Assembly: GCF_901709675.1 (NCBI RefSeq)
Contig: NC_051105.1
Location: forward strand, 8,798,104-8,862,103
DNA: 64,000 nt
Source of the DNA: Syngnathus acus
Lineage: Eukaryota; Chordata; Actinopteri; Syngnathiformes; Syngnathidae
Reading direction: 5' to 3'
The notes under the pieces were generated by a model that worked only from the letters and a program-made list of their open reading frames with translations, searched no databases and was not told where the DNA came from. Of this stretch, positions 40,265 to 53,746 are shown one piece after another. The position numbers were made by a program, and so were the translations under genes. Each line of letters begins with the position of its first letter. Within the stretch, counting starts at the first letter, position 1.

Positions 40265-43200
40265 CTTCCGTAGCAACTTTCTTATTCCCTAGTCTCATGG
40301 AATGTTGACTGCTAAGGGTAAGAGTTGCTGGTTTCAATATGCCATATTAAAAAGTATAAAGATTTTGTGCCTTGTAGGTTTTTCTTTATTTACATTAATT
40401 TTCTTAATAATTTTACGCCACCCAGTGAACTCTCTCACTTTGACCACTAGATGACGTTGTTTCCTGTTCTTAAGATGTTTAAAACCTAATATAAAAATAC
40501 TGTTTTTGGGACAATTCTGTCCAACAAATGCAACAATTTATTTAATTTGTCTTTTAACAGTAATGGAAGCTGTTTATGTTTGAAGGTAATTGTGTGTAGC
40601 AATGCCATGTTGATTGCATTAGAAGTGTCCCGTAAGAATTTTTGTTGAAGATTCTGGTGCTATTTTATAATACTTCCGTTTTAAATATTCTGTCATGTAG
40701 AGGAATCAAAAATAGTGGATCATGAAGCAAACTTGAAGCTTAAGTTCCCACCAATAATTTTTTTTTTAAAAAAAACACTTATATGATGTAGCAAATACAC
40801 AAAGAACAATGACAGGCATAAGCTGATGTGAGTAAACCTCAGTAAATCGATTAGTCTTAGAATTGCGGTGACTGGGACAATCAGCACGGTCAAGCTGGTT
40901 TGAGACCATTCTTAAAGATTTTAACAGAAAGTCATTAAGGGCATTTAAAAAAGTGATTTTTGCACATACTCATCCATTAACGAGGCCGCAAACATGCATC
41001 AGATGGTCAAGGCTTCTTTTCTTTTAAATGTAAGTGACAGGATTGTTTTCCAACCTTGTAAACACATTTTCGACTTCAAAGTATTATCAGGACTACTTCT
41101 AATGCCCATGGTTTAATCTATTTATATTTTGTTCAGAACTTGCATCATAAGTGGCAGTGGCAGTGCCGCCATAAAAGGTACTGATATGAAAATGTGACAG
41201 AGAGTACATTTTGCCAACATCCCTGCATGATGCAAAACCAGTCCGAAAGGTCAAAATAAATTGGATATATAAATATGTAAAGCACAGTGTGCAAATTAAT
41301 ACATTAATCATATTTATGAGATACCGCTGGGTAGAGAATGTCAAATTTCAAATGTATAAGTCCAAAGGAAGAATAAAAGTATTTAAAAAAAATCCAGTAT
41401 CATAATTACCTCATTTGAATGCTCAGGACGAGTGATATTACGTAAGCTTTTTACATCAGCAGCCTCTGCCCTCTGGCAAGGCTTGATGTTCCCCATTCTG
41501 AACACGGCACACATGCACCCGTGTGTCCTGCTCTGCATTCTGATTTAGATATGATGATAAAATGTCAACACTGACAACATCACAATGATGGAAAAAGTCT
41601 TCTCGAGCAGTGTTGAAATCATCCAAAGATACATACAATCTAGGAAAAGTATGGAGTGGGGAAAAAAAGCAAAGCACAACTCATAACTAGCATTACAAAA
41701 AATATGCATTGTTCATATAAAATGTGCCATCTTACATTCAGATGCTAGAAAACGTCTTTTTTTTTTGTCTTCATGAGAAATGTGTTCTTGAGTTTGGCAA
41801 TGGCTGCAGATACTACTTTGGTCTATTCAATTTTTTATGGGGGTGTGGGCAGGGCTGACCTTTGGTTTTCATTTGGACCACAAGCAGAGTTTTTAAATGA
41901 TTGATATATTACCCTGCAAGCAGCATTTTCATGTTTTTTATATATTTATTGCAAATTAACCCGATAAATCCATACAGTCTTATAGTCGATGAGCCCAGAA
42001 AATAATCAGGGCTAATCCCCATTTGCATGGCCAGATATCATTTCACTATAATTTAAACACCATAAATATACAAATCCAATGAAACCAATCAATTGCTTTG
42101 GGCCAGTTAATATCTTCTGAGGGATTACGATACAAAGAAAAACAAAATGGAGTCACAGAAGTTGCTCTTAATCAATTTGCAATTAAGAATTCCTTCCTGT
42201 CAATGGGACCACTAACAATTGAGTCAAGGTGGAGAAAGTGAGGTTGTGATGCTTCAGGGCCTCAACATTTCCATATCAACGAGCCGACAAAAACATGCTT
42301 GATTTGGGGGGCTGGGGGGGCATTCATTACTGACTAGCAGAAGAAAACAAGAAATCTTTTTCTTTCTTTTTTACCCGCACTAATTCTCATTTCAAAGCTC
42401 GGGTGCCTTGAGAGCAGGTGCTCTTTGAATCAATACAGAATACAAATGGGATGTGACTAAAAGGAAGAAAGTGCTGATTAGTTTTTCAACAAAGCTGACC
42501 ACCTTTTAGAGCAAGAGAAAAATTTGTGCATTTCTCCTAACAAATGCTTAATAGCCAATAAGACATTTTATTATGTTCTCATTTCTCAGCCAGGACCGGG
42601 TTCCTTAATTGCCGACAGAATAAGCTGCGGTATCATCACGATAGTCATCACAATGTTCGCAATAGTGATTGTTCAATAATTGGTTTACTTGAGGAAAAAC
42701 GCCATCAATACCTTTCCTACGTCTCTGTTCAAAGTATAAAAAACTGGTCTTTAAATTAAAAAATAAATTTTCCTCAAAAGTGCTTAGTGATAGCTCATTA
42801 TAAATTATATATGACGATAGTCGACTCACAGTATATTATAGCTCAAACGATAGTATTTAATTTAAATACAACTTTTGGGGATTTTTTTTTTTAGGTCGTG
42901 GCAGATTTCAGTGCCCAAGGTAATCAGCACATACAAGAGACGATAATAGTTGATAAAAGCATTTCAGTTTTGTTTTTGGAGGAAATCTATTGCAGGTGAA
43001 GTGTTTGGCGTCATACATAATTGCACTTGGGGTCTCATGGACGCGTTGAATATTAGGCTGTCAAGTCAAATGTCTGAGGCCTATTTGTCTCTTGGATTGC
43101 ATGGAACAAGAAAATTGGTTTCTGGGTGTTGAATCGTTGCTGAGAGCACATGTGAAAGGATGACAGTCACTGTATAAAATGATGACACCCAATCGTCTCA

Positions 43201-44140
43201 GGGATGAGAATAAAATGGGAGGAATAATAAAATGACTTTTGGGGCATTTCCAAGTGCTGTATTCAGGTCAGGAAAAGAAAAAAAAAATCATTTTAAATAT
43301 ATAGTGATTGAAAAACATTGGCTATGTATTGTTTGGTGTATTATTTTAAACTAACCGCAAACAAATACTGTATCACTAAAAGGCAGCCTAAGTTGTTTAT
43401 AATTTCCAGATGCCACATCACAGAATGTCACATTACACTCACCAAGAACACAAAAGCAGATGCTGACCTCTGCACTTGCATCTGTTCCAACTGAATGGCT
43501 TCCCTGCCCACGTGACATGTGCTCATTCTGCAATGCACCCAACGCTGAGCCAAGAAAAGTCGAGTGGCACTGCGCGATGCACTTAGAGGATTTAAAGTGA
43601 GCAAATAATGGAAATGAATGACTCACACATGGACCCTTTCCTGGGGGTGGGGTGTGCTGAAAGTTTAATTATGCCAGGGGACTTTTGCTGGGTGCCATAG
43701 AAACACGTGTTGGCATGATAAGTTGGTGACGTCAATACGCAAACTCATGGGACTTGTCCTACAGGGCCTGGTGGTGGGCGGAGGAGGTGGTGTGAAGCCA
43801 GCATGGAAGCAGACAATGAAATGAACAACATCAAGAGAGAGAAAATTGTACATTGTATGAAAGAATATTTTCTGCATTTCATGGCCACTTACCTGTTTAC
43901 AAGACCAAAAAAAAAAAAACATCAAGAGTTTATGTTGAGTTTTTGGTGGACTGCAAATCTGAGTAGTAGTTGGATGTTTGTGTGTGTAAGTGGTTTTGCT
44001 TCTGACACTAAACTGAAAGATTACTGTTCTACTTTCTTCACTGAAACCAAAGACAATTGGCTGATTAATTACTTACGTTAGTGGTCTTCTGACACTGGCG
44101 GAGGTAGGATTTTTTTCCTTCATGTGCAAGTATTTCGCTG

Positions 44141-44310
44141 AACGTCTACGACAACTATTTTATTTGATTTTTTTAACAAACCAAAGGAATTCTTTCAGAA
44201 ATGCTGATAAAGATGAATTCTCAGAACGTCTACTAAAACAAATTCTCGTTTTTTTTTTTTTTTTTAACAAACCCAAAGTATTTTCTCAGAAACGCAATAT
44301 AAAGATGAAT
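44141..44310 (+). repeat. 84-bp tandem duplication, two copies
   Basis: The segment beginning aacgtctac at 44141 recurs at 44225. The two copies share, in order, aacgtctac, a T-rich tract, aacaaaccaaag or aacaaacccaaag, then tcagaaa and aaagatgaat. They differ mainly in the length of the poly-T run. Confidence 0.8.
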
Positions 44311-45562
44311 TTTGTGTTCCCTACGAGGGACAAGTAGAAAAGTGGGTAATGTATGATATATGAAATATATGAGTAGAATAATAATTCTCTGAAAATTTGG
44401 AAAATACCCAAAATCGGCCTGGCATCTGCTCTGCAGTTTGTTGCTGTTTGTGAGTGATGTACTATATCATATATTTATGCACCATCGCAAAAAATATTAC
44501 ATTTAAAGACTCTTCACTGTACACATTTTGACTTCTTTCCTTTTTGCTAACTCATTTGTATAATAACTTTGTTTGGATTCAGTATTAGGCTGGAAATAAT
44601 CTTACACCACAACAAAGAACTGGGAGAAAAAAAACTGAACTAAACTTAATACCATTCAGTAAAAGTGAATCATTATTTCTAGTGTGGGGAGCAGTGGAGC
44701 AGCCAGAAACTAATCAGCCATGAAAATAGGTGAACACTCTTCAATGTTCCCCATGGGGTGAGAAATGATCAGAGGTCTGAGAAGGTCATGTCATTGGTCT
44801 TTCTGTCCATAGTCCACTCAAATCAAGTCTCCAGAGTGACAGTGCTGGAAGAACAGCAGTGGCACCGTGGCAAACACATCACGTGATGGCTTAGGAGGGC
44901 TGTCATGTCATCTGAGGTTATTGACAACTGGGACTAATAAAACTTAGAGATGTATTCACATAGTGTGTATTTCAAATGTTTTAATCACAGCTTTGTTATT
45001 TTCCAGCTCTTTTTGATGAAAGGATGCCAAATAACAACAGATAGCTCATCTGTGATAATTGAACACCAATGCCAATAATACTCGTCAGGAAATCCAAGAA
45101 ATTGTAACCGTGACTAATGAGGAGCAAAATCAAATTGAAACTTCAAATTCAGCAATCAGAGTTCATTTATGGTCAAGTGCCTACTTCGAATAATTAGGCG
45201 TCGGATTTGGGGGAAATACATCAGTATGGTATCTCAGAGCGTCATCTAATATCTGGCCGAGAGGAAAATTAGTTTTGAAAAAATGACAATTTTTTGTTAT
45301 CTTCACTTTCATTTTCACTGCACCCAAATATTCCACACTTTATACAGTGGAGTCTTGAATTGCATCATGAGAGAAGACATGGTTTGAATAGAAGAGAGAG
45401 AATGATGAACGCAGGTGGACGGATTAAATCTTTAAAGAGCTCTCAGATTGCTAAGAGGGTCAGGAAAGCAACTAGCAAGCCGAGCGGCGTACAGAGGAAC
45501 CTGGTCGATCATTAAGCGCTTCATCTTCAGGCTTTATTGGATGAAGAGTGACAGCGACACCC

Positions 45563-45587
45563 CAATCAATCAATCAATCAATCAATC
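45563..45587 (+). repeat. (CAAT)n microsatellite
   Basis: Six CAAT units in the intergenic region left of gtf2e1. Confidence 0.9.
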
Positions 45588-46919
45588 CTTACATAATCTT
45601 CTCAGGTTAACCCTGCGAAGTGTCAACTTTCAACCAATTCCCTTGGAAAACAAACACGCCTTGTCCTAAGGATGTCAACGCGAATCCACACAGATTTTTT
45701 TTTTTAATCATAATTAAGACAAAATAAATCCATTAGCACCTTAACGTGGTCTTTTTAGGTTTTACACCCACTTTACGGTTTCCAGGTTGAATTCCGTTCA
45801 GCTACTTTATAAGCGCTAACATATCTTCCTCTGCCGTGCTTGCCTCGCCAGATCAATGACACAGCATGGGATTAGGTTTTTAATTGCACTGTCCTGAAGG
45901 GTGGGGGTTGCTTTAATGAGGCCGAATGCCGTTTTCTTCCTGACCTTTGAGGCTCTGCCCTACAGGTGTCCATCCTCTGACTTAAAAGAGATATATGGGC
46001 TACGAGGGCTTTCCCTCTAGAGGTACCCGACCTCAGCAAGTTCCTCTACAGAGCTTGACATTTGAACCTGGATAAGGCAAAGAAGTGGAAAGTGATGCAA
46101 TAGCCGAGTCAATCACCTGGACTGAATCCGATTGAACGTTCATTTTACTTACTGAAGAGAAAACTGAGGGGAAAATTCCGTAAGAGCTGGAAAAAAAATC
46201 TATGCTCAATGGATGGCGGCTCCTATTCCGGTTGTCTGATGCCACTGAAGGCAACACATAACCATCATTGCTCATGGGCTGTTTCATAATAGTGAGGATA
46301 TTTCAGAAAACATCCTTCACATGTGCAGGGAGTGGCCTAACATCCAAGCGCCACATGCTGGGACTGGCAAGATTAAACCAGTCAAAAATGAAAGCATGTT
46401 GAGAAGTAAAGACTTGCTTGGTTGACTCAATGTGAGCCCTGTAGAATTCAAAATAATATTTCAAAAGAAAAACAATACAGATTGGTTGCAAGAGAGGAAA
46501 ATGTATTTCAGACTGAAATGTCATGATACAATGCTCTTTATATTGAGCAACTGTTTGAACCTTTCAATATGGGTTGATTCTTCATAGACGCACTATGTAG
46601 CATACTTGAGACCGATTTCTGTCTTGAGAAAAAAAGACAACAGCTGCTGAAACTCACAGCTGATAAAAAAAAAAAAAAAAAAAAAACATTGGCACAAAAT
46701 GTAGATAGCGAGTTTGCAAGCTGTAGAACATACTCAGGAATGAACACTATTCAGAGTGACCTCTGAGGCAACACTGACGACGCGCGTGTGTACACTTTGT
46801 TCATTCAAAGAACATCGAATGCAATTACTTGGGAAGCTGCGTGTTGGTCGGTGAGTCCGGGCCCGGAGTATAAAGGGGCAGCGGTAAATGTTATTAAAAA
46901 GAAAAAATGGGATGAGTTT

Positions 46920-49900
46920 TCAAAAGTACATGTCTTGAAAGAGTTTTTGGCCCATTTCAATGTAGGCTTCTTTCTCCTGTGCAGACATCTGCTCTACCAG
47001 CTCTGGCCTCTGGCTCACCTCTCCATAAGAGAACGGCCGGCCTGCCACCATCACTGTGGGCTCATCTCCCACCTCCTCAAAGTCGTCGTCATCCTCCTCT
47101 TCCTCCTCTGCGACACGCCGAGGAGCGGCGGCGGCGGCAGCGGCGGCGGCTACGTGAGGGGGAGGAGCAGTGGGCGCCTCCTCATCGGATTCACTCGTGT
47201 CGCTCTCCGAGTCGCTGGCGTTTGCCGAGGCGGACGCGAGCCCTCTGGCGGCAGCTTTTGCTCCGCCTCCACCGGGTCCCGCCACGGCTCGCTTCTCATG
47301 GATGAGCAGGGCTCGCATCACCTCTTCGTTCTCATCTGGCTGGCCGGCTCCTGGGTGACTTGCGCCATCCTGGATCCCGGTCGCAATGTCTCCCCCTGTA
47401 ATATGAAACCATATGCTGGAATTATGGTAAACTGAAACTAAAACACTCGCGTAAATTAATAGTTCAAGATTGCTCAACCAAAATCTGAAAAGAAACTCTT
47501 CTGCATTTCTACAAGCGTGGATAAATTAATGAGCAACGCTTGGTCATTCAGAAAAATCAAACAAGCTATGAACATTTCAAATGAAGCAATTATGATTCAA
47601 AAGAAATCTGGCCAGGCTTGATTGCTACATGTCCTTGGCTGGTGAACGTCAATAGGTAGCATAGCTCAGTGAAGGGCACTGACAGAAAGAGATAACCCGC
47701 TTTGACCAGAAACTAGGCTACCATGGCAACAGAAAGAAAGTACAATTTTTAAGTGAATGTGCAAATGTCTAGTGCAGATTCGGTCTACTCTACATTCAAT
47801 CGTTACAGATGAGTAATAGAACAACGTATACGTCGATACAGTGTGAGGGACTGGGCCTGGACGGAAAGAGTGAAAATCCAGGAGTGACTGATGCCACCCA
47901 GCAAAAGGTTGAGAAATGCCACAAGATGGCAGCAGAGCACTACTTTTATATTCTACCGCAAGACGACCTGTTTACACTACAAGATGGCAATGCTTTTGAC
48001 AAGACCTTGGCCTACTGATAATAAAAAAAAAAGAATAAGCCATTATATGAATTTAAATGTTTTGAGAATGCCTCAAAAAAAAAAAAAAAAATTATGATGA
48101 GGAGGGGAAAAAGAAGACTTACGATTCTTCAGCATGTCCGTCTCGCTGTAAGCACCCTCCACCGTGCTCTGAGTCAACCAGACGGGCCTCTCCTTCAATC
48201 CTGTGCCCTCACTGGCTTGCTTCTGTGGGTCATCCCGATCCTCCATATTGATAACAACATTTTGGGTGTAAAGGTCAGCGTAGGTCGAGCCCTTGTTGGA
48301 CCAGGCTTCCCGGTGGGGGCCACTCGCAGCGTTCGCAGCAGCCAACGCATTGCGTTCCCGGCTAGAAAAAAGATCCACATTATTGGCTTTCAGCTTACTT
48401 CGATGATGGAAGTCAATATGTACGGAACGAGCAGAAACTGACCTCTGCTTGAGGGCAGGGATCTCTGTGGGCTCAGGTTCCAGCAGCTCATGAGCCAAAT
48501 TCACATCCTCGGTCTCGCGCAACAGTACATAGATGGGCTCAATCTGTTCATTAAATCGGGCAACCAGTGTCCTGGCATCAGGGCATACAGACTCATCCTC
48601 TTCCACTTCCGTCTGACAGAATGTGCAATGGAATGTACCTGTGTGAAAGAGGACCATCCAGATAAATAGTTGACAACAAAACACAAGGCCCTAAACTAAA
48701 AACACTGTTTTAGTGTAATCATTTTTCACAGCTAACCGTTATCGAATGTAATTTAATTTCTAATCTGTTGAAAAATGCAATCTGTTGATGGAAATCAAAC
48801 GAGCACAAACGAGTGCATCTTGATGTACATAATTGAGTGTATGCCAAGATGAACTGGATGCTCTCGGCCGTTTTGCCGCGTCACTGTCTTCAATTCCTTG
48901 GCAGGTTACACTGTAAGGCATCGCTATAAAAGCACAGGTGAAATTGCACTGCACTGCGCCGAGCTCAAAATCACTGCACTCGTGTCGAAACTGCTTTTTA
49001 AAGTCTTGGAGAAAATAAAAAAAGAAAATTGCAAGGAATAATGCAAACAATTTTCATTTTATGCACCTGGACGCGAGACTCACTTAAAACACATTTTAAG
49101 GGCTTGACTAAAATGCTACAGAAGCTGGCACCCCTTTCAAAAAAGTGCAAAGTGTGCATCTCCTCTCCTCAAAGGCGGGATGCACTGTGCAGGCAGCTGA
49201 GAGGTGTGGGACCTTGTGTACACATTCTCTGCTTCCTGGAAGAGGCCATCTGCTTCACTGTCAATAATGGGAACCTGTGTCTTCATTGTGTGTTGTTGTT
49301 GTTGTGTAAAACACGCCCGCAAAAGACATTCCGACCGCAATGCATTACAACCGTGCGGTCGCTTTTGATGAATGCCCCCCTTGTAGACCTAAACCACAAA
49401 TGTGATACAATAATAGTACGAGTCAAACAAAGAAATCTACTTGGATATTTTGAATAGATTTAAATTGCAGTATTTTGGGAATTGGGAATATGACCAAGTT
49501 GAATGAAATGCACCTCAAATTTGCCACATTTTTGATGACGTTTCCTGCATGAACTGGTGACAAAAGAATCGTGCAGCCATATTCTGCAGTCAGTAATGTC
49601 TCCTTTCATTCATATTAGTGAGCAGGAATGCACAACACTGTGAATCATTATTCACTCTGCCCCAACTTAACATTAGTTATATATATTTTTCCATATGGTA
49701 AATAAAGGGAAAAAAGTTACCTCGTTGGAAAAAGTCACAATAAGTGTACCTGTCATGGGGTCAAACAGCTGATTGGCTTCTAGATCAGTGAAAGTGGAGA
49801 AGCAGCAGGGACATCGGAATGAGGCACGGTTGGTGGAGTCGCGTTCATCAGTCTCTATACGCCGTCTCATGTGATCCAGTTTGTACTTGACCACGTTCAC

Positions 49901-50422
49901 GAGAACCCTGTCATGTCAGATTGCAGCAATGTTAACATACAGGAAAGTCAAACTCATTTTGTTGATGCTGTAGAATCAGAACTCCACTCCAATTGAAGGT
50001 CGAATGGTTTTCTATAATTGACACAATTTTGGAAGTTGTGGATGGTTGCTGGGAAGGTATCAGTCCCAGGTGATGAGTACCGAGCCAGCCTTGGTTATTC
50101 ATACAAAAAGGGAGACGTGATGAACAAATCACCTGTAATTGATGAAATAGTAGTTGTGTCGAGTCGTTTTGCCATCCGGGGCCGTCTCCACTCTCATACG
50201 ACACTTGACAAACTTGTCAGCTTTCAGCGTGTTGAGTACGGAGCGCAGTTGCTTTCGGTCAAACTTCAGAAGCTCCAGCATGTCCTCTTCACGGACACAC
50301 GGGTTGCGAATGAGCACATCCAGGGCCAAGGCGTGCTCCACCCCATAGAAACCCCTCACCACCATCTTGGCGAGACGTTTCAATGCAGCGGGTACCTCTG
50401 TCAAGAGTTCTGGTTCTATCAT
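46920..50422 (-). CDS. gtf2e1: General transcription factor IIE subunit 1 (TFIIE alpha), complete
   Basis: Coding exons: 50133-50422, 49750-49907, 48443-48638, 48123-48361 and 46920-47395, all in frame, 452 residues (human about 439). TFIIE alpha joins the RNA polymerase II pre-initiation complex, helps recruit TFIIH and stimulates its helicase and kinase. Residues 1-96 are the winged-helix domain ([24 protein letters not shown]). The zinc ribbon uses Cys129, Cys132, Cys154 and Cys157, with an extra Cys131. Then come the REAW...[11 protein letters not shown] region, a serine/acid-rich stretch, nine alanines, an E5D4 acidic run and a conserved tail ([19 protein letters not shown]). The ATG lies 6 bp after an acceptor (ccacag), so the 5' UTR starts in an upstream exon. 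The start matches the family N-terminus. Confidence 0.97.
47396..48122 (-). other. gtf2e1 intron 4, nothing recognised
   Basis: 727-bp intron with a normal donor (gtaagt) and acceptor (tacag). It carries poly-A runs near 48020-48090 and no other feature. Confidence 0.7.
48639..49749 (-). other. gtf2e1 intron 2, nothing recognised
   Basis: 1.1-kb intron splitting the zinc ribbon between its two cysteine pairs (donor gtacac, acceptor acacag). The 142-residue open frame on the plus strand at 49029-49457 resembles no family I know and has no support as a gene. Confidence 0.65.
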
Positions 50423-50839
50423 CTTGCGCTGTGGTGGGGGGAAGGTGGTCCAAATGATTAGGAACAGAGACAATCTTTCTATTCTAAATGTATATGCTAT
50501 ATTGAGTGTTTTAATAAAGACAGGCCTTCCTAACCCCATACAACATATATTCATCACACATCCTAGTATCCTAGTTATAATTATCCACCCATAGTATTTA
50601 CAGCACATAAAATGTATTGTCCACTATGAGAAGCCATTATTCTGATCGTATTAACTTCAAACTAATGCAAGAATTCGAGTTTTTTTTTCTTCTTTTGTTT
50701 TTCCATTTGTTGCATAACCAAGTAACACAGCACGTCTTTTTGGTAGTTTATATCCAGACGATGTGAAATATTAAATGACGTTAAAAGATAGCAGCAAAGT
50801 GGAAAACACTGCTGATTGAGTTTTCTCAACACACATACC

Positions 50840-51192
50840 TGCTTCTCCGATATGCTCTGAAGGGACAAAAACAATTGTCCTATGCCACCTTTCTCACTTT
50901 AGAGAAAACACATCTTCCGACTAAAGCACTAGAAAAATTTAGTTTTAGATTGATCACCGGCGAAGTTTGCTAGCATGCTGCCTGGCTTTAATTGAGCAGA
51001 TACTCCGGAAAGAGAACGCAAACTAAAACGATGTTCTCAAATTCCAATTGGCCGATGCGAGCATTTTTAACCAATAGTAAGACATACTGTTGCGATGTGG
51101 TTAAACAATGACCAATGGAATTGAAGTATATTAAAAGTGGGCGGGACATGCAATGTTTTCTTCCGGGACGGTCCTGTCAGCTGTGACACATC
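50840..51192. promoter_or_regulatory. Bidirectional promoter region of gtf2e1 (left) and rabl3 (right)
   Basis: The two genes diverge. A probable non-coding first exon of gtf2e1 ends at 50839 with donor gtatgt after AGAAGCAG, and the rabl3 ATG is at 51193. Between them are CCAAT-type boxes near 51045, 51069 and 51110, a GC box GGGCGGG at 51139-51145 and an Ets-type CTTCCGG at 51160-51166, with no TATA box. This is the usual make-up of a housekeeping bidirectional promoter. The sites are seen; their use is inferred. Confidence 0.6.
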
Positions 51193-53150
51193 ATGGCTTC
51201 TCTTGATAGAGTAAAGGTGTTAGTTTTAGGCGATTCCGGTAAGTACGTACTCTTAAAAAAGCGTAGTCTTCAAGGCAATATATTTATACATCTCATAATG
51301 CCTTGCTCCAAAGTACACTGTGCTGCCGTAGCATTCCAAACCTCGAAAGTGCAGACACATATTTTATTATGATCATGTTGTGGTTAAGATGAATGTATTA
51401 TTACCATGAATAGTGATACAAACTACAACTTGGCTCAATATTTTTGTCATTATTTATCAAAAAGGAGTTATTGTATTCCATTCGATTACCCAGTGTTGTA
51501 TATTCTGCTGTTTCTGTTCATAGGTGTAGGAAAATCCTCCTTAGTACATCTTTTGTGCCAGAACCAGGTTTTAGGAAATCCGTCATGGACTGTTGGATGC
51601 TCCGTAGATGTACGGGTAAGCAACCTGCTTTTGTAACCATCTTAAATGTTCCTTTACCTTTTAAACCATTCAATAAAATACAATCTGAATTTTACAATAC
51701 AGGTCCAGGACTATAAAGAGGGAACTCCGGAGGAGAAGACATACTACATTGAACTATGGGATGTTGGGGGCTCGGTCGGCAGTGCCAGTAGTATCAAAAG
51801 CACCAGAGCGGTCTTTTACAATTCAGTCAACGGTAGAGTTGTGTCCATGCCTCTGCAATAATTGTAGAACACACAAACGGTGACTTGTCCTTGTTAGTTT
51901 CACCTCTTTTTACCATTTCAGGAATTATTTTGGTGCACGATCTGACGAATAGGAAATCCTCTCAGAATCTTTATCGCTGGTCACTGGAAGCTTTAAACAA
52001 AGATTCATCTCCAACGGGGGTCATTGTCTCGAATGGGTATGATTTGTTTTTCCATCAGTGATTCCTAACAAACAAACCAATTAAAGTTGAGAAATGCTAG
52101 TTTACACAGTATCAACCTTCGTGATGGTGTCTTTTTTTTTCTTGCAGTGACTATGACCGTGAGCAGTTTGCGGAGAACGCGGTGCCGTTGCTGCTCATCG
52201 GCACCAAGTTTGACCAGATTCCCGAGAGCAAACGCGGTGAAGTTCTCACAAGGACGGCCTTCTTGTCTGAAGACTTCAACGCGGAAGAGATTAATCTTGT
52301 AAGTCTACGTTTTTAATTACTAAAATTGCTTTTAGAGCTGCAATAGCTTGCTATTGAGACTACATACTGATGACTCAACAGCTATAGTGACCCCTAGTGG
52401 TTGTGCAGGATCCCCATCTGTGTTATTCATTTCTCCAGGACTGCACCAATTTGAGATACTTGGCTGCAGGCACGTCCAATGCGGTGAAGCTTAGCAGATT
52501 CTTTGACAAGGTGAGATGGACTGAGACATATGCAGCAGTTGTTGACATGGACCCATCTATTATTCAATTTCCGTTTGCATTAGTCATCAAAACTAGAGCG
52601 GTATTCCTAATATAAAGTATTTTGATTTAAATCATAACATTTCCATTGATTTTGATTATGCCTTAAATAATCACCTAATTTCCATGCGTTCGAGCTAGCC
52701 TGCAACTCTAATGAGGACAAGTTTTTAAAAATTGATGTACTGAAATAATGGAAAGCAAATTATGTCCAGAAAATCCTGATTGAACTCCAGATTTGAATTT
52801 TTATTTGAACTTTTGTAAGGGCATCCCTTCTCCACAAGAGTGTGCAAATTCCCCGTATGTGCAAATGTGTACAAGGCAACCGTTACACATTGTGGTTTTC
52901 TTTCAACAGGTGATTGAGAAAAGATACTTCACAAGAGATCCAAGTCAGGTGGGGTTTTTTTTTTAAGTCTTTATTTCTGTTTGTCTTTTTTAAAAGTCTT
53001 TTTGTAAACCTCTATCATCCAAATATATTTTTAAATAGCTTTTTAAAAATCTACTCATAAAGTCTTGAAAAATAAAAGCATGCGTGTCTGCAGATGACGG
53101 GCTTCACGGACCGAAAGCGCTTCAACTTCAAGAGTTTGCACTACGACTGA
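51193..53150 (+). CDS. rabl3: Rab-like protein 3, small GTPase, complete
   Basis: Eight exons: 51193-51238, 51524-51615, 51703-51832, 51922-52036, 52148-52298, 52439-52510, 52910-52948, 53094-53150. All joins are in frame and give 233 residues (human 236). RABL3 is a divergent Ras-superfamily GTPase; it has been linked to RAS prenylation control and lymphocyte development. Visible motifs: P-loop GDSGVGKSS (residues 13-21, split by intron 1), switch II WDVGG, and the base-specificity motif GTKFDQ, where human has GTKLDQ. The C-terminus KSLHYD has no prenylation cysteine, as expected for this family. The ATG gives [16 protein letters not shown], the family start. Its 3' end is the source of the broken copies at 55489 and 57981. 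Confidence 0.97.
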
Positions 53151-53284
53151 CCACATAGTCTGCAGTCTGATTTTCACAACCACCGACTTTCCGCGCAACA
53201 CTCTTACAATCCCTCTCACCACATTTTCACTTTCCAGTAACCACTTGTACTTTACATACTTTCACTGTAACCAATCATCTTTTA

Positions 53285-53290
53285 AATAAA
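53285..53290 (+). terminator. rabl3 polyadenylation signal AATAAA
   Basis: A canonical AATAAA 135 bp after the rabl3 stop codon. In both duplicated copies of this region the hexamer has changed to ATTAAA context (aattaaaatc), a weaker form. Confidence 0.8.
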
Positions 53291-53486
53291 ATCCTGTGTA
53301 AACCAATCAAATGTGCCCTGTTTTGTTTTAGTAATAGCTGCCTCATGCTAAAATCATTAAAAATGTATCTTTCTGAAAAAGTGTGCTCAAACTAGCATGA
53401 CAAACTCAAAGCCCATACTACCTATATACAATTATGTTGAGGTCGATTCATTTAAAAGGGATGCAGAATTATCTTTAAAATGCATA

Positions 53487-53492
53487 TTTATT
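53487..53492 (-). terminator. Polyadenylation signal of protease gene 1
   Basis: AATAAA on the minus strand about 255 bp beyond the stop codon at 53747. The same signal sits at the matching place in copies 2 and 3. rabl3 and this gene converge with their 3' ends only about 200 bp apart. Confidence 0.65.
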
Positions 53493-53746
53493 TCAATGAT
53501 TTAAAATCATGCCAGATTGAAAAGTAAGAATAACAGATGACAAATATAAGTAAAGCACAATCAAGACATGCCCTGTTATCTTTTTGGAGGATTGACGACT
53601 ATAGATTATGCAAATAAACAAGTTATGGATGATCTTTGACCTGCTGGGCATCTTTTCTAAGAACTAAGAGCGATGTCGACATGCCATCTAGTAACCATAT
53701 AACAAGTAACAATATTTGACTCAACATGTCAAATATTGCAGCGGGC

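Larger units (their letters stand above)
40265..46919. other. Intergenic DNA between stxbp5l and gtf2e1, no gene recognised
   Basis: About 6.7 kb of AT-rich sequence. It holds an 84-bp tandem duplication at 44141-44310, a CAAT microsatellite at 45563-45587 and poly-A near 46668. None of the short frames looks like a protein family and no tRNA- or rRNA-like sequence is seen. The part nearest 46919 should include the gtf2e1 3' UTR; no clear canonical polyadenylation signal was found close to the stop codon. Confidence 0.55.

Noticed and set aside
46788-47435. 215-residue open frame on the plus strand
   Set aside because: It is the antisense of the GC-rich last coding exon of gtf2e1, whose minus-strand frame clearly encodes TFIIE alpha.
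49029-49457. 142-residue plus-strand frame in gtf2e1 intron 2
   Set aside because: No recognisable domain and no promoter or splice context; treated as chance.
50129-50608. Longer gtf2e1 N-terminus read through from 50608
   Set aside because: A good acceptor (ccacag) lies 6 bp before the ATG at 50422, and the family protein starts within a few residues of [11 protein letters not shown], so the upstream frame is intron.
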